DNA of 64,000 nt from Metabacillus flavus (GCF_018283675.1 NZ_JAGVRK010000001.1:1550001-1614000); one strand, 5' to 3'; positions 1 to 8,849 are shown, counted from the first letter of the stretch. A program made the numbers and translations. The notes: generated from the letters alone by a model not told the origin.

Positions 1-1
1 A

Positions 2-646
2 GGAAAAGAGGAGCTCTCCGAAGGCGAAATATGGTTCAGCCATTCTCTTAAAATCGGCTATCTGAGCCAGGAGGTAGAGGACTTAAATGTAAATTTGACT
101 CCAATCCAAGCGCTCGGTTTAACTGATCGGGATACAAAAAGCAGAGCGATGGACATTAGTGCCCATCTGGGATTATCAGAAATGATGGACCGCAAAATTG
201 AAGAGCTTAGCCTTGGACAAAGAACAAGGGTGAAATTAATCGGGCTGCTTTTGCAGGAGCTCGATATGCTCATTTTAGACGAACCTACTAATCACCTGGA
301 TCTTCCATCAAGAGAGCAGCTGGAGGAAACCCTTAGTCTGTTTTCAGGGACATTGCTCATTGTCTCCCACGATTACTACTTTTTGGAGAAGCTGGCTGAT
401 AGTATGCTGGTCATAGAAGAAGATCAGGTAATTCGCAAATATGGAATGACTTTAAAAGAATGGGAGAAAAAAGATTCTGTAACCGAACCTAAGGATGATA
501 AGGAAAAGCTTCTTATTCTTGAGACCGAACTTTCTGCCGTACTGGGGAAGTTAAGCCTGCTGCAGCCCGGAGATCCGGAGTATACAGAGCTCGATAATAG
601 CTTTAAGCAGCTTATGAGCAGAAAAAAAGAACTAAACAATGGGTAA
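2..646 (+). CDS. ABC-F family ATPase, C-terminal part (cut by window edge)
   Basis: The frame is open from base 2 and holds only the second nucleotide-binding domain. An ABC signature LSLGQR lies at 214-231, followed by a Walker B of the ABC-F type, LILDEPTNHLD, at 271-303 and the H-loop VSHD. No membrane segment is seen, as expected for ABC-F proteins, which act on ribosomes rather than as transporters. The last ~60 residues are charged and probably helical, like the C-terminal extensions of ribosome-protection members. Whether it gives antibiotic resistance or has a housekeeping translation role cannot be told from this fragment. The N-terminal ATPase domain lies outside the window. Confidence 0.85.
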   Translation, partial: GKEELSEGEIWFSHSLKIGYLSQEVEDLNVNLTPIQALGLTDRDTKSRAMDISAHLGLSEMMDRKIEELSLGQRTRVKLIGLLLQELDMLILDEPTNHLDLPSREQLEETLSLFSGTLLIVSHDYYFLEKLADSMLVIEEDQVIRKYGMTLKEWEKKDSVTEPKDDKEKLLILETELSAVLGKLSLLQPGDPEYTELDNSFKQLMSRKKELNNG

Positions 647-717
647 AGTAAGACATTGATTGAGCCTAATGGTACAATCGATTCAATAAGCATGTCCGAA
701 AATAGTGGGGGCTGAAT

Positions 718-1800
718 ATGGAAACAATTGTCGAACGGGTGATGGGAATTTTGCCGAATCAAAAACCGGTGATCATAGGGGTCAGCGGAACGAACGGATC
801 AGGATTTGAGACACAAGCCCGGGCACTTCAAGGGGAACTGGTTAAACAGGGGATTCTCGTCCATTTAGAGGAATTAATGGAGGAGCCAGTGGATATTGAT
901 CCTGAAAATCCGGCCAAAAGCTGGTACGAACAATCCATGCCGGATCATAAAGCAAATATGGCTATTGAGAACGCAAAGCTTCACCGGGAGCTGGATATCG
1001 TCATTGTAAGCGGTGCATTTTTGCTAAAAAATACACTTGATCATTTATATGATACGTCTATCTGGATTGACTGCACAAAGCAAACAGCGAGGGAACGGGA
1101 GTACGCAGACGGACAGGTGAACATCGAATGGAAATTCGGTGCCCAGCGAATTCACGAAATCATTGATGAGCCAAAACAAAAAGCCAATCTTATCATCCAG
1201 AATGATCCTCGGCTTGAACAGGGTCCCAGAGTTATTCAAGAGGGATTCCATGGAGGGAAATGGCTGAATGAGCCTTCTTCCTGGATGGAAAGGAGCGGAT
1301 CGCTGACAGTGGAGACGGACCGCCTGACAGACTTTTGGCAAAGAACACATTACGGTTTCAGCAATGATAATGGACATTTTTATTATTTTCAAACCGATCT
1401 CGATTTCATGATGACGGTTACTGTAAAAGGAGAACCAATCCATCAATTTGATCAAGCGGGCTTAATGATTCGTGTGGATGAAGACAATTGGCTGAAAACG
1501 TCTCTTGAACATGAAGTGAATCAGCATCCAAAGCTTGGAGCAGTGGCAACAAATTTCGGATACAGCGACTGGTCCACTCAGGAAACGGATGAAGCTATTC
1601 AAGAACTCACCTACAGAGTAACCAGGACTGGGAATGATTATAAAATCGATGTGCTGCTTAAAGGAAATTGGCAGCAGCTTAGAGTAACAAGACTGCATCA
1701 TGATGAAAAAAAAGTAATGTGCGGGATCTATTGCTGCAGTCCGATTGAAAAAGGCTTTCATGCAGAATTCAGCAGCTTCAGGCTTGTTGAGTTATTTTAA
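718..1800 (+). CDS. Kinase-like P-loop domain fused to DUF1349 domain
   Basis: The 360-residue protein has two parts. Residues ~1-170 resemble the uridine kinase/phosphoribulokinase fold: beta strand VIIGVSG, a P-loop-like GTNGSGFET, and later helices ending in an adenylate/uridylate-kinase-like region. The Walker A lysine is replaced by Phe, so ATP hydrolysis is doubtful. Residues ~180-360 match DUF1349 (concanavalin-like; COG3506): W-NEPSSW, TDFW, YGF-DNGHF, DQAGLMIRVDEDNWLKTSLE and SDWS are the usual landmarks. The ATG follows GGGGGCTGAAT. The gene stands alone, with an intrinsic terminator behind it. The role is unknown. The fusion is inferred from one uninterrupted frame. Confidence 0.75.
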   Translation: METIVERVMGILPNQKPVIIGVSGTNGSGFETQARALQGELVKQGILVHLEELMEEPVDIDPENPAKSWYEQSMPDHKANMAIENAKLHRELDIVIVSGAFLLKNTLDHLYDTSIWIDCTKQTAREREYADGQVNIEWKFGAQRIHEIIDEPKQKANLIIQNDPRLEQGPRVIQEGFHGGKWLNEPSSWMERSGSLTVETDRLTDFWQRTHYGFSNDNGHFYYFQTDLDFMMTVTVKGEPIHQFDQAGLMIRVDEDNWLKTSLEHEVNQHPKLGAVATNFGYSDWSTQETDEAIQELTYRVTRTGNDYKIDVLLKGNWQQLRVTRLHHDEKKVMCGIYCCSPIEKGFHAEFSSFRLVELF

Positions 1801-1807
1801 AGGAAAA

Positions 1808-1845
1808 GGGCAGTTCGGGAACAGCTTCCCGGCTGCTCTTTTTAT
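1808..1845 (+). terminator. Intrinsic terminator after the fusion gene
   Basis: A perfect CGGGAA/TTCCCG stem with a CAGC loop is extended by GCAG/CTGC and followed by CTTTTT. Confidence 0.8.
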
Positions 1846-1857
1846 TTGAGAACCGAT

Positions 1858-1989
1858 CTACGGGCGGACGATTAAATTTTCTTCCCGCTGATCTCCGTCC
1901 GGCAAATTGGCAAACGATACACTCATTCCGCCCAGGATAATCCCTGCCAGCACCAGACTAATCACAATTCTTCTGCCCATATCTCTCAT
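1858..1989 (-). CDS. Small exported peptide, 43 aa
   Basis: On the minus strand a 43-codon frame starts at ATG (1987-1989) behind GGAGG, 8 nt upstream. The product has a basic start (MRDMGRR), a hydrophobic stretch of about 17 residues, and a plausible signal-peptidase region SVSFA-N, leaving a short acidic tail that ends ENLIVRP. Size and layout recall exported Phr-type signalling peptides, but no Rap gene is next to it on this strand, so this is only an analogy. It is convergent to the fusion gene upstream. The function is unknown. Confidence 0.55.
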   Translation of the reverse strand: MRDMGRRIVISLVLAGIILGGMSVSFANLPDGDQREENLIVRP

Positions 1990-2334
1990 CTCTGCAACCC
2001 TCCGCTCATTAAATAAAAAATCCTTCCCCACTATAAAGCGGGGACAAGCTGTTTGGAAAGGGATAAATCTCTTCTTTTTGAAAAATGGGGAAATATACCT
2101 GTACCGAGCTGAAATTATGTCCCATAAGAAGGCGGTAAATCGATCTTCTAAAAATTACCTATCGAGAGAAATGGTTAGAGGGGAACGGTTTTTTGGTTCA
2201 TATAACCGTCGTGGCCATTGGTAATGCATTCTTTTAAAGGTATTCCGCTAAGCCCTTCATCAAAAGCCGTGTCTATGCATGTCATCCTTTCATAGGATAC
2301 AATGCAAATAGAGCATAGGGATAGGAGGAGAATC
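1990..2334. other. Intergenic stretch without recognised gene
   Basis: I see no convincing coding frame here. It holds a TCCCC/GGGGA hairpin at about 2026-2043 and an AACGGTT/AACCGT inverted repeat at about 2188-2211. It must contain the promoters of the leftward small peptide gene and the rightward Nudix gene, but I could not place either with confidence. Confidence 0.5.
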
Positions 2335-2952
2335 ATGGAGCCTAAGTGGGTAACGTGGGCGAAGGAGATTCAGTCTCTGTCACAGGCAGGTCTTGCTTAT
2401 TCAAAGGATCAATTTGATATTGAGCGGTTTGAGCGTCTGCGGGAGCTGAGTCAGGAAATAATGGCTGAATATACAGAAGTGCCGATGGAAAAGCTTCCAG
2501 AATTGTTCGCAAACGAAACAGGGTATCAGACGCCTAAAGTGGATGTTAGAGCGGTTGTTTTCAGAGACAACAAGATACTGCTCGTTCGGGAGATGATGGA
2601 TGGACGCTGGTCGCTGCCTGGAGGATGGGCGGATATCGGGGTAAGTCCGTCGGAAAATGCAGTTAAGGAGGCATTTGAGGAGTCTGGGTTAGAAGTTAAG
2701 CCAGTAAGGCTGATTGCGGTGATGGACAAGAAGTGCCATCCTCATCCGCCTGGAGCCTATCATATCTATAAGCTTTTCTTTTTGTGTGAAGAAATAGGGG
2801 GCAAGCTCGCAACTGGTTTTGAGACACTGGATGCAGGTTTTTTCGGACTGGATGAACTTCCTGAGCTTTCTGTTGGCAGAATTACAGAAAGCCAGATTAG
2901 GATTTTGTTTGAATATGGCTGGGATGCAGGAAAACAGGTGTACTTTGATTAA
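2335..2952 (+). CDS. Nudix hydrolase, YjhB-like (ADP-ribose pyrophosphatase type)
   Basis: The start at 2335 is chosen because AGGAGGAG lies just upstream; an ATG at 2302 has no such site. Residues ~1-60 match the helical N-terminal domain typical of this subgroup (Nudix_N_2, PF12535). The Nudix box runs GGWADIG...KEAFEESGL, with Asp and Lys at positions often occupied by Glu and Arg, and retains the EE pair that binds metal. Family members hydrolyse nucleoside diphosphates linked to another moiety, such as ADP-ribose. The substrate is not defined by sequence. It is a single gene followed by its own terminator. Confidence 0.85.
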   Translation: MEPKWVTWAKEIQSLSQAGLAYSKDQFDIERFERLRELSQEIMAEYTEVPMEKLPELFANETGYQTPKVDVRAVVFRDNKILLVREMMDGRWSLPGGWADIGVSPSENAVKEAFEESGLEVKPVRLIAVMDKKCHPHPPGAYHIYKLFFLCEEIGGKLATGFETLDAGFFGLDELPELSVGRITESQIRILFEYGWDAGKQVYFD

Positions 2953-2960
2953 CGACTGTG

Positions 2961-2986
2961 AAAAGCAGCTGCCTGCTGCTTTTTCT
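2961..2986 (+). terminator. Intrinsic terminator after Nudix gene
   Basis: AGCAGC-TGCCT-GCTGCT hairpin followed by TTTTTC. Confidence 0.8.
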
Positions 2987-3009
2987 CATTTACAAGCAAA
3001 AGAAAGCGA

Positions 3010-3038
3010 CTGACATTAGGCTGAAGGTTGTGTATAAT
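3010..3038 (+). promoter_or_regulatory. Sigma-A promoter of the B12 operon
   Basis: CTGACA (3010-3015), a 17-bp spacer and TATAAT (3033-3038) with a TG extension just upstream. This places the transcript start near 3045, immediately before the riboswitch. Confidence 0.75.
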
Positions 3039-3061
3039 ACTTCGTGTACGAAACATTCATA

Positions 3062-3262
3062 TCGATAAGGTGTAGGTGCTGATTTCTTTTTCGTCAGCTT
3101 AAAAGGGAAGCCGGTTAAACTCCGGCGCGGTCCCGCCACTGTAAATGGGAGTGACCTGCTTAATCCACTGTGCGGCTTTGCATGGGAAGGAGCGGGGAGC
3201 GATGATCATGAGCCAGGAGACCTGCCTCACACCTCGTCACCGCATACCTACGAGGATAGGAT
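3062..3262 (+). promoter_or_regulatory. Cobalamin riboswitch
   Basis: The leader carries the family hallmarks: AAAAGGGAAGCCGGT near 3100, GCGGTCCCGCCACTGTAA near 3126-3143, and the B12 box AGCCAGGAGACCTGCC at 3211-3226. These form the adenosylcobalamin-binding core. A terminator hairpin at 3324-3357 provides the expression platform. It should reduce expression of the downstream btuF-to-cblS operon when cobalamin is plentiful. Confidence 0.95.
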
Positions 3263-3323
3263 GGTGTTACCGTTGACAGGAAAGTCTCTTATTGGCTTAT
3301 GCAGTCTACATAACATGAACCGT

Positions 3324-3357
3324 CATCTCCTTTTGCCAGGGAGGTGTTTTTTGTTTT
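3324..3357 (+). terminator. Riboswitch-controlled terminator
   Basis: CATCTCC (3324-3330) pairs with GGAGGTG (3340-3346), followed by TTTTTTGTTTTT. It lies between the B12 aptamer and btuF, so it is read as the regulated terminator. Confidence 0.85.
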
Positions 3358-3427
3358 TCGGGAAATTCAGCCAGGCTTGAGCTGGTGATGGCAATGAAAT
3401 TGAAGAATGATTACGGGGGATAAAAAA

Positions 3428-4399
3428 ATGAATAAGTTCTTATCAGCTTTAACAGCCCTGCTTTTGACAGCGGGTGTCTTAGGGGGCTGTGCATCTGATT
3501 CTGCAGCGCCTGAGAAAACAAAGGGACAGCAGGCATCACAGGAAGAAAAGGCAGAGTTTCCAGTTAAAATAAAAGATGCTTCCAATTCAGAAGTGACAAT
3601 TGAAGAGAAGCCAAAAGAAATTGTTTCTCTAATTCCAAGCAACACGGAAATCGTTTTTTCTATGGGTTTAGGAGATAAAGTTGTTGGCGTAACCGATAAC
3701 GATAATTACCCGGAAGAAGCTCTTAAGAAAGAAAAAGTTGGAGGAATGGATATTAATGTTGAGAAAATTATTGGCCTCCAGCCTGATTTGGTGCTGGCGC
3801 ATGAATCAGGGGCGCATAATTCCGCTGATGGACTGAAACAGCTGAAGGATGCAGGAATTGATGTAGTGGTGGTCAATGAGGCACAAAGTTTCGAAGAGGT
3901 CTATGAGTCTATGGAAATGATTGGGAAGGCAACTGGAGAAGTTGAGAAGTCTGAGAAAATGATTGATGGAATGAAAAAGGATCTTGCCAATATCGAAGAA
4001 AAAGCAGCGAGCATCCCGGATGATCGAAGAAAAAGTGTATTCGTAGAGGTTTCTCCTTCACCGGAGATTTATACAGCAGGCAAAGACACATTCCTTAATG
4101 ACATATTAACCACGGTCGGAGCTAAAAATGCGGCGGCAGCACTAAGCGGATGGCCAAAAATGACGGAAGAAGCAATTGTTAAATTGAATCCAGATGCCAT
4201 TGTGACGACCTATGGCTATTATAGTCCGGATCCCATTAAACAGGTGATGAGCCGGAAAGGCTGGGAGAGTGTTGCCGCTATTAAAAATAAAGCAGTTTTT
4301 GACGTGCATTCGGATAAAGTTACAAGACCGGGTCCGCGTTTAATTGAAGGAGTAGAGGAACTTGCACACTCAATCTATCCGGACGTTTTTACAAAATAA
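3428..4399 (+). CDS. btuF: Cobalamin/corrinoid ABC transporter, substrate-binding lipoprotein
   Basis: The ATG at 3428 follows GGGGGA. The N-terminus is a lipoprotein signal peptide with lipobox LGGC, and a Lys/Glu-rich linker. The mature part is a class III periplasmic-binding fold: EIVSLIPSNTEIVFSMGLGDKVVGVT near the start, the PDLVLAHE strand, and a C-terminal RPGPRLIEGVEEL typical of BtuF/FhuD-like proteins. It should hold cobalamin or cobinamide at the outer face of the membrane and deliver it to BtuC-BtuD encoded next. Its 3' end overlaps the TTG start of btuC. The riboswitch in front supports corrinoid rather than iron-siderophore specificity. Confidence 0.92.
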   Translation: MNKFLSALTALLLTAGVLGGCASDSAAPEKTKGQQASQEEKAEFPVKIKDASNSEVTIEEKPKEIVSLIPSNTEIVFSMGLGDKVVGVTDNDNYPEEALKKEKVGGMDINVEKIIGLQPDLVLAHESGAHNSADGLKQLKDAGIDVVVVNEAQSFEEVYESMEMIGKATGEVEKSEKMIDGMKKDLANIEEKAASIPDDRRKSVFVEVSPSPEIYTAGKDTFLNDILTTVGAKNAAAALSGWPKMTEEAIVKLNPDAIVTTYGYYSPDPIKQVMSRKGWESVAAIKNKAVFDVHSDKVTRPGPRLIEGVEELAHSIYPDVFTK

Positions 4400-5390
4400 C
4401 CGTACCTTTCAATATGCTTTGGCGATCCTTTTTTTAGCGGTCGCCTTTTTAGCTGCCGTTTCTATTGGAACGGCAGCTATTTCTCCAGCTGAAATTGTTT
4501 CTGTTCTATTAGGCGGAAATGCGGTTTCTGAGGCAAATGAAAATATATTAATGTCGATTCGTATTCCGCGTGTTCTCCTCGCAGGCCTTGTAGGCGCGGC
4601 ACTTGCTTTATCCGGCGCCGCCTTCCAGGGGCTGCTGAGAAATCCGTTAGCAGACCCATATACACTAGGCGTTTCTTCAGGTGCATCTCTCGGAGCTGTT
4701 AGTGTGATTTATTTTGGATTCCAGGCGTTCGGCAGCTTTTCACTCCCTATCGTCAGCATTGCTTCCGGATTCCTGACAATGTTTGGGGTTCTGGGATTTG
4801 CTTATCTTGCTCAGAGAAGAACGTCGATGGAGACGATGATCTTAGCAGGAATTATTTTCAACTCCTTTTTAGGTTCTTTTATCTCCCTGATCATCGCTTT
4901 AAGCGGAGAGGAGCTCAGGCAGGTAATGAACTGGCTTCTTGGAAGTGTGTCTATGAGAGGCTGGCCTTACATTTATATGATTCTGCCGTTTACAGCCGCA
5001 GGTGCATTCCTGCTCTTTATGCACAGCAGAGAATTAAATGCATTTGCCTTCGGAGAGGAACGGGCACGCCATATTGGAGTAAATGTGAGACGCAAACAGC
5101 TTATTATCATCATTTCAGCTTCGATGCTGACTGGCTCTGCGGTTGCGGTATCCGGAACAATCGGTTTTGTCGGACTAGTTATTCCTCATATGACGAGGCT
5201 CCTGTGCGGAAGTGATCATCGCCATCTGCTTCCTTTATCGATGATATTCGGAGCTGGATTTCTGATTTTGGCTGATTTGCTGGCAAGGACGGTGATTTCA
5301 CCGGTAGAGCTACCTATTGGCATCATTACCGCTATTATCGGAGCCCCTGTTTTTGCCGTTATTCTGGCAGCCAAGAAAAGAAGGACATAG
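4362..5390 (+). CDS. btuC: Cobalamin ABC transporter permease
   Basis: The frame opens with TTG at 4362, behind GAAGGAGTAGAGGA, inside the last codons of btuF (38-bp overlap), which implies translational coupling. The 342-residue protein is a FecCD/BtuC permease with about ten membrane helices. Landmarks are PRVLLAGLVGAALALSGAAFQGLLRNPLADPYTLG near residues 68-104 and GLVIPHMTRLLCGSDHR late in the protein, the cytoplasmic ATPase-coupling region. It forms the membrane channel for the BtuF-delivered corrinoid. Confidence 0.93.
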   Translation: MHTQSIRTFLQNNRTFQYALAILFLAVAFLAAVSIGTAAISPAEIVSVLLGGNAVSEANENILMSIRIPRVLLAGLVGAALALSGAAFQGLLRNPLADPYTLGVSSGASLGAVSVIYFGFQAFGSFSLPIVSIASGFLTMFGVLGFAYLAQRRTSMETMILAGIIFNSFLGSFISLIIALSGEELRQVMNWLLGSVSMRGWPYIYMILPFTAAGAFLLFMHSRELNAFAFGEERARHIGVNVRRKQLIIIISASMLTGSAVAVSGTIGFVGLVIPHMTRLLCGSDHRHLLPLSMIFGAGFLILADLLARTVISPVELPIGIITAIIGAPVFAVILAAKKRRT

Positions 5391-5406
5391 GAAAGGAGGC
5401 TGGATT

Positions 5407-6870
5407 ATGATTGCAGTTCAGGATCTTGCTGGCGGATATCATCAAGAAAACGTATTGAATAACCTCTCTTTCACTGTAAAGGAAGGGGAGTTCTTCGGTA
5501 TTCTCGGACCTAATGGCAGCGGGAAAACGACATTGATGAAGATGCTCTCTGGCATTCTGCCGGTGACCAAAGGTTCAATCAAGATAAAAAATAAAAACGT
5601 GAAGGCATACTCCAGTAAAGAACTGGCGAAGGTGATGGCTGTTTTGCCCCAGCTTACCCAGACAGCATTTGACATGACGGTAAAGGAAGCGGTCAGTATC
5701 GGACGGTACCCGCATCAGGCAAGAATTCTTCCAAGATGGACGGTTGAGGATGAAGAACTCGTGGAGCTCGCGATGAAGGATACAGGAGTCGCCGGGTTTG
5801 CCGGGCGTTCAATCCAGAGCTTAAGCGGTGGAGAACAGCAGCGCGTCTTTTTGGCTCAGGCACTTGCACAGGATCCGGATATTTTGCTTTTGGATGAACC
5901 GACGAATCATTTAGATCTTGCTTTCCAGCAGAGTCTTCTTTCACGTCTGAAAAGCTGGACAAAGAAAAGGAACTTGACGATCATTTCTATTTTTCATGAT
6001 TTGAATATGGCCAGCCTGTATTGCGACAGAGTGATGCTTTTGAGCGATGGAGTCATTTCGGACATCGGAACACCGTATGAAGCGCTGCAGGAGCCAACAT
6101 TAAAAAAGGTGTACAGCGCAGATATTAAACGGCATTATCATCCTTCTCATCAAAGCCCGCAGGTTATTCTGGATTCCCCGGGAGGCCCGGAAAGGCCAGT
6201 CAAAATTACAGCGGATTGGCTGTCCATTCACCCTGAGTACATCGCTTTAAAATCACCGGTTCCATTAAAGACACTGTCTTCCGCTGTAGTTCATGCGGGT
6301 ATAGGCTGGTATACGACCTTTTTAAACAGACATGTCGATGTAAACTACAGCACCGATGATGTAAAGGTGGATTTAATCCGTTTCATCCAGTCAAAAGGCT
6401 TTGATCCGAATGAAACGGCCGGGATGATGACGGCGGTTCAGCTAGAGGATGTCAGTGTGAAAATGACGGAGCTTGCTGACTTCTCCATCCTGACAGTTGT
6501 GACAGCGGGAACGGGAAATGCAGCAGATGCTTCACTCGGAAAGGATAGACTGAGTGCTTCACAAGGGACGATCAACACTTGGGTATTTGTTAATGGCATC
6601 TGCTCTGAGGAAGCATTTATTCAAGCGCTGATTACAGCAACTGAGTCGAAAACGAAGGCTTTGGCAGACCGGTTTATTCAAGATCCTGTAACGAAAACCC
6701 TGGCTACTGGAACTACAACGGACAGTGTTCTGATAGCCGCGACACAGCAGGGACAGGAATTGCCTTACGGCGGTCCTGCAACAGAGCTTGGAATGGCTAT
6801 TGGAAAAAGCGTGTATCATTGCACCATTGATTCAATCGACCGATATTTGGAGAAAAAAAGGCATGCTTGA
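5407..6870 (+). CDS. btuD: Cobalamin ABC transporter ATPase fused to CbiZ amidohydrolase
   Basis: The ATG at 5407 follows AAAGGAGG. Residues ~1-255 form an ABC ATPase: Walker A GPNGSGKTT (34-42), signature LSGGEQQR and Walker B ILLLDEPTNHLD, then the H-loop FHD. Residues ~265-487 match CbiZ, adenosylcobinamide amidohydrolase, with VVTAGTGNA, NTWVFVNG and ATGTTTDSVL. CbiZ cleaves the aminopropanol arm of adenosylcobinamide or pseudo-B12 to give adenosylcobyric acid, so imported foreign corrinoids can be rebuilt. B. subtilis YvrA has the same fusion. Uptake and remodelling are thus on one chain. Overlaps cbiB by 8 bp. Confidence 0.92.
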   Translation: MIAVQDLAGGYHQENVLNNLSFTVKEGEFFGILGPNGSGKTTLMKMLSGILPVTKGSIKIKNKNVKAYSSKELAKVMAVLPQLTQTAFDMTVKEAVSIGRYPHQARILPRWTVEDEELVELAMKDTGVAGFAGRSIQSLSGGEQQRVFLAQALAQDPDILLLDEPTNHLDLAFQQSLLSRLKSWTKKRNLTIISIFHDLNMASLYCDRVMLLSDGVISDIGTPYEALQEPTLKKVYSADIKRHYHPSHQSPQVILDSPGGPERPVKITADWLSIHPEYIALKSPVPLKTLSSAVVHAGIGWYTTFLNRHVDVNYSTDDVKVDLIRFIQSKGFDPNETAGMMTAVQLEDVSVKMTELADFSILTVVTAGTGNAADASLGKDRLSASQGTINTWVFVNGICSEEAFIQALITATESKTKALADRFIQDPVTKTLATGTTTDSVLIAATQQGQELPYGGPATELGMAIGKSVYHCTIDSIDRYLEKKRHA

Positions 6871-7810
6871 TCATCTGGTGGCTTTAAGTATTGCCGTTAT
6901 TCTTGACCGGCTAATTGGAGATCCGCCCAAAATGCCTCATCCTGTCAGGTGGTTCGGTAAAATGATTACCATAATGGAAAAGAGGCTGAACAAGGGAAAA
7001 TACAGGAAGATAAAAGGGATCGTGATGGTGCTGGTTCTCTCCGCAGCAGTCGTCACTGCGGTGGTTGTATTACAGGATTTGTGCTACGCTCTCCATCCTG
7101 CAGCCGGAGTACTTTTCCAAGCAGCGGTTATATTTACTGCGATCGCCGGGCGAAGTCTGAAGGAAGCCGCGATGGAAGTGGAAAAACCTTTAAGGTCCGG
7201 CTTACTGGAAGAAGCCCGGCTGAAACTTTCCTATATTGTAGGCAGAGATACAGAAGAGCTTCACGAAAGCGAAATTGTGAGAGGAACGGTCGAAACGGTC
7301 GCGGAAAATACAAGTGATGGAGTGACGGCACCGTTATTCTGGGCGGCAGCAGGCGGCGCTCCCCTTGCTGTTTTCTACCGTCTTATTAATACCTTGGATT
7401 CAATGGTTGGATACAAAAATGAAAGGTATGAAGAATTTGGCTGGGCTTCAGCAAAGCTTGATGATGGACTGAATTGGATACCCGCCAGAATAACGGCTTT
7501 TCTGATGCTGCTGGTTCACGGGAAGCTTGGGTTATGGAATCAAGTCTCCATGGATGCAAAGAAACATCCGAGCCCAAACAGCGGCTGGGGGGAAGCTGCT
7601 GTTGCATTTATGCTTCATATCGAGCTTGGGGGAGTCAACTTTTATCAGGGTATACGATCAGACAGAGCAAAAATGGGAAAGCCGGAACGGAAGCTGAAAA
7701 GGGTCCACATCATTCAATCTGTTGAAATGATGGAAAGAACGGTATTTGCGTTTATTGTTTTCTTATGGATTGGAGGAATGCTTGTTGAATTTGCCCCATC
7801 ATGGTTCTAA
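6863..7810 (+). CDS. cbiB: Adenosylcobinamide-phosphate synthase
   Basis: The ATG at 6863 overlaps the end of the preceding gene (ATGCTTGA) and has GGAGA upstream. The membrane protein begins with the family motif LDRLIGDPPKMPHPVRWFGK, then VGRDT near 150, ENTSDGVTAPLFWAA and the C-terminal PSPNSGWGEAAVAF. CbiB (called CobD in the aerobic pathway) joins aminopropanol-O-phosphate to adenosylcobyric acid. It therefore takes the product of the CbiZ domain encoded just upstream and the decarboxylation product made by the next gene. Confidence 0.93.
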   Translation: MLDHLVALSIAVILDRLIGDPPKMPHPVRWFGKMITIMEKRLNKGKYRKIKGIVMVLVLSAAVVTAVVVLQDLCYALHPAAGVLFQAAVIFTAIAGRSLKEAAMEVEKPLRSGLLEEARLKLSYIVGRDTEELHESEIVRGTVETVAENTSDGVTAPLFWAAAGGAPLAVFYRLINTLDSMVGYKNERYEEFGWASAKLDDGLNWIPARITAFLMLLVHGKLGLWNQVSMDAKKHPSPNSGWGEAAVAFMLHIELGGVNFYQGIRSDRAKMGKPERKLKRVHIIQSVEMMERTVFAFIVFLWIGGMLVEFAPSWF

Positions 7811-8849
7811 CCCGCAGCACGTTTATCATCGCGCTCATATGATTCCCCCTGATAAAATCATAGATTTCAGCGTAAACACGAATCCACTTGGTCCTCCGTC
7901 ATTTATAAAAGAAAACTGGCTGGATTATTTGCAGTATATTAACGATTATCCTGATCCTGAAGCAGCTGCTCTTGTACAGGCCCTTTCTGAAAAAGAGCAG
8001 CTGCCGGCAGAGTGCATTCTGCCAGGGAACGGTGCTGCAGAACTTATTTTTATTCTGGCTCAGCTGTTAAAGGATGAACAGGTGCTGATTGCAGAACCAG
8101 CTTTTTCGGAATACCGCCAGGCATTGGAGGTACAAGGTGCAGTCATCGACTCACTTGTTTTGAAAGAGGAGAATGGCTGGGACCTTGATGAACGGATTTT
8201 TCAGAAGATGCAAGGGAAAAAGGCTGTGTTTATCTGCAATCCAAGTAACCCGACTGGGAGAGTTTACAGCCGGGCTCTGCTCCTTGACGTAATCGAACAG
8301 GCAAAAAAAACAGGAACCCTTATTATCTGTGATGAGGCATTTTACGATTTCACAGCGGAGAGTCATTCACTCTCAGGGGACCTTAGCCGTTATCCGAATT
8401 TGGTTATTTTACGATCCGTTACCAAAATGTATGCTCTCGCTGGAATCAGGCTCGGATATGTGATGGCATCCGCTTATATGATTGAGAAGCTAAAGAGAAG
8501 ACAGCCGCATTGGAGTGTGAATGCACTGGCGCAGAGGATGGGGATTGCCTGTGCAAAGGATACAGATCATGCTGAGAAGACGAGAGGATGGATCGCATCT
8601 GAACGGGAAAGAGTGAAGCACGAGCTCGCTTCCATAGGAATGACGGTTTACCCGAGCTCCACCAACTATTATTTGATTGCAGCGCCCAAGGAAAAAGAAC
8701 TTTTCCCCTATTTGCTGAAAAAAGGCATCGTCACGAGGCATACAGAAAATTTTGCCGGATTGGACGGAAACTTTCTCCGGATTGCCGTGAAGCTTCCTGA
8801 TGAAAATCATGCACTTATTGAGGCACTTCGGGAGTGGAAGGGATGCTGA
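7785..8849 (+). CDS. cobD: L-threonine-O-3-phosphate decarboxylase (PLP-dependent)
   Basis: I start it at TTG 7785, 7 nt after GGAGGA; TTG 7782 is the alternative, and no ATG fits. The protein begins LNLPHHGSNP, followed by IDFSVNTNPLGPP, the usual start of CobD/CobC enzymes. It has the class I/II aminotransferase fold with CNPSNPTGR, CDEAFYDF and the PLP lysine in SVTKMYALAGIRLGY. It makes (R)-1-amino-2-propanol O-phosphate for CbiB. It overlaps the end of cbiB by 26 bp and the start of cobU by 7 bp. Confidence 0.9.
   Translation: MNLPHHGSNPQHVYHRAHMIPPDKIIDFSVNTNPLGPPSFIKENWLDYLQYINDYPDPEAAALVQALSEKEQLPAECILPGNGAAELIFILAQLLKDEQVLIAEPAFSEYRQALEVQGAVIDSLVLKEENGWDLDERIFQKMQGKKAVFICNPSNPTGRVYSRALLLDVIEQAKKTGTLIICDEAFYDFTAESHSLSGDLSRYPNLVILRSVTKMYALAGIRLGYVMASAYMIEKLKRRQPHWSVNALAQRMGIACAKDTDHAEKTRGWIASERERVKHELASIGMTVYPSSTNYYLIAAPKEKELFPYLLKKGIVTRHTENFAGLDGNFLRIAVKLPDENHALIEALREWKGC

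Noticed and set aside
1907-2224. A 105-codon forward frame
   Set aside because: It runs antisense to the small exported peptide gene, has no ribosome site and its composition is unlike real proteins here.
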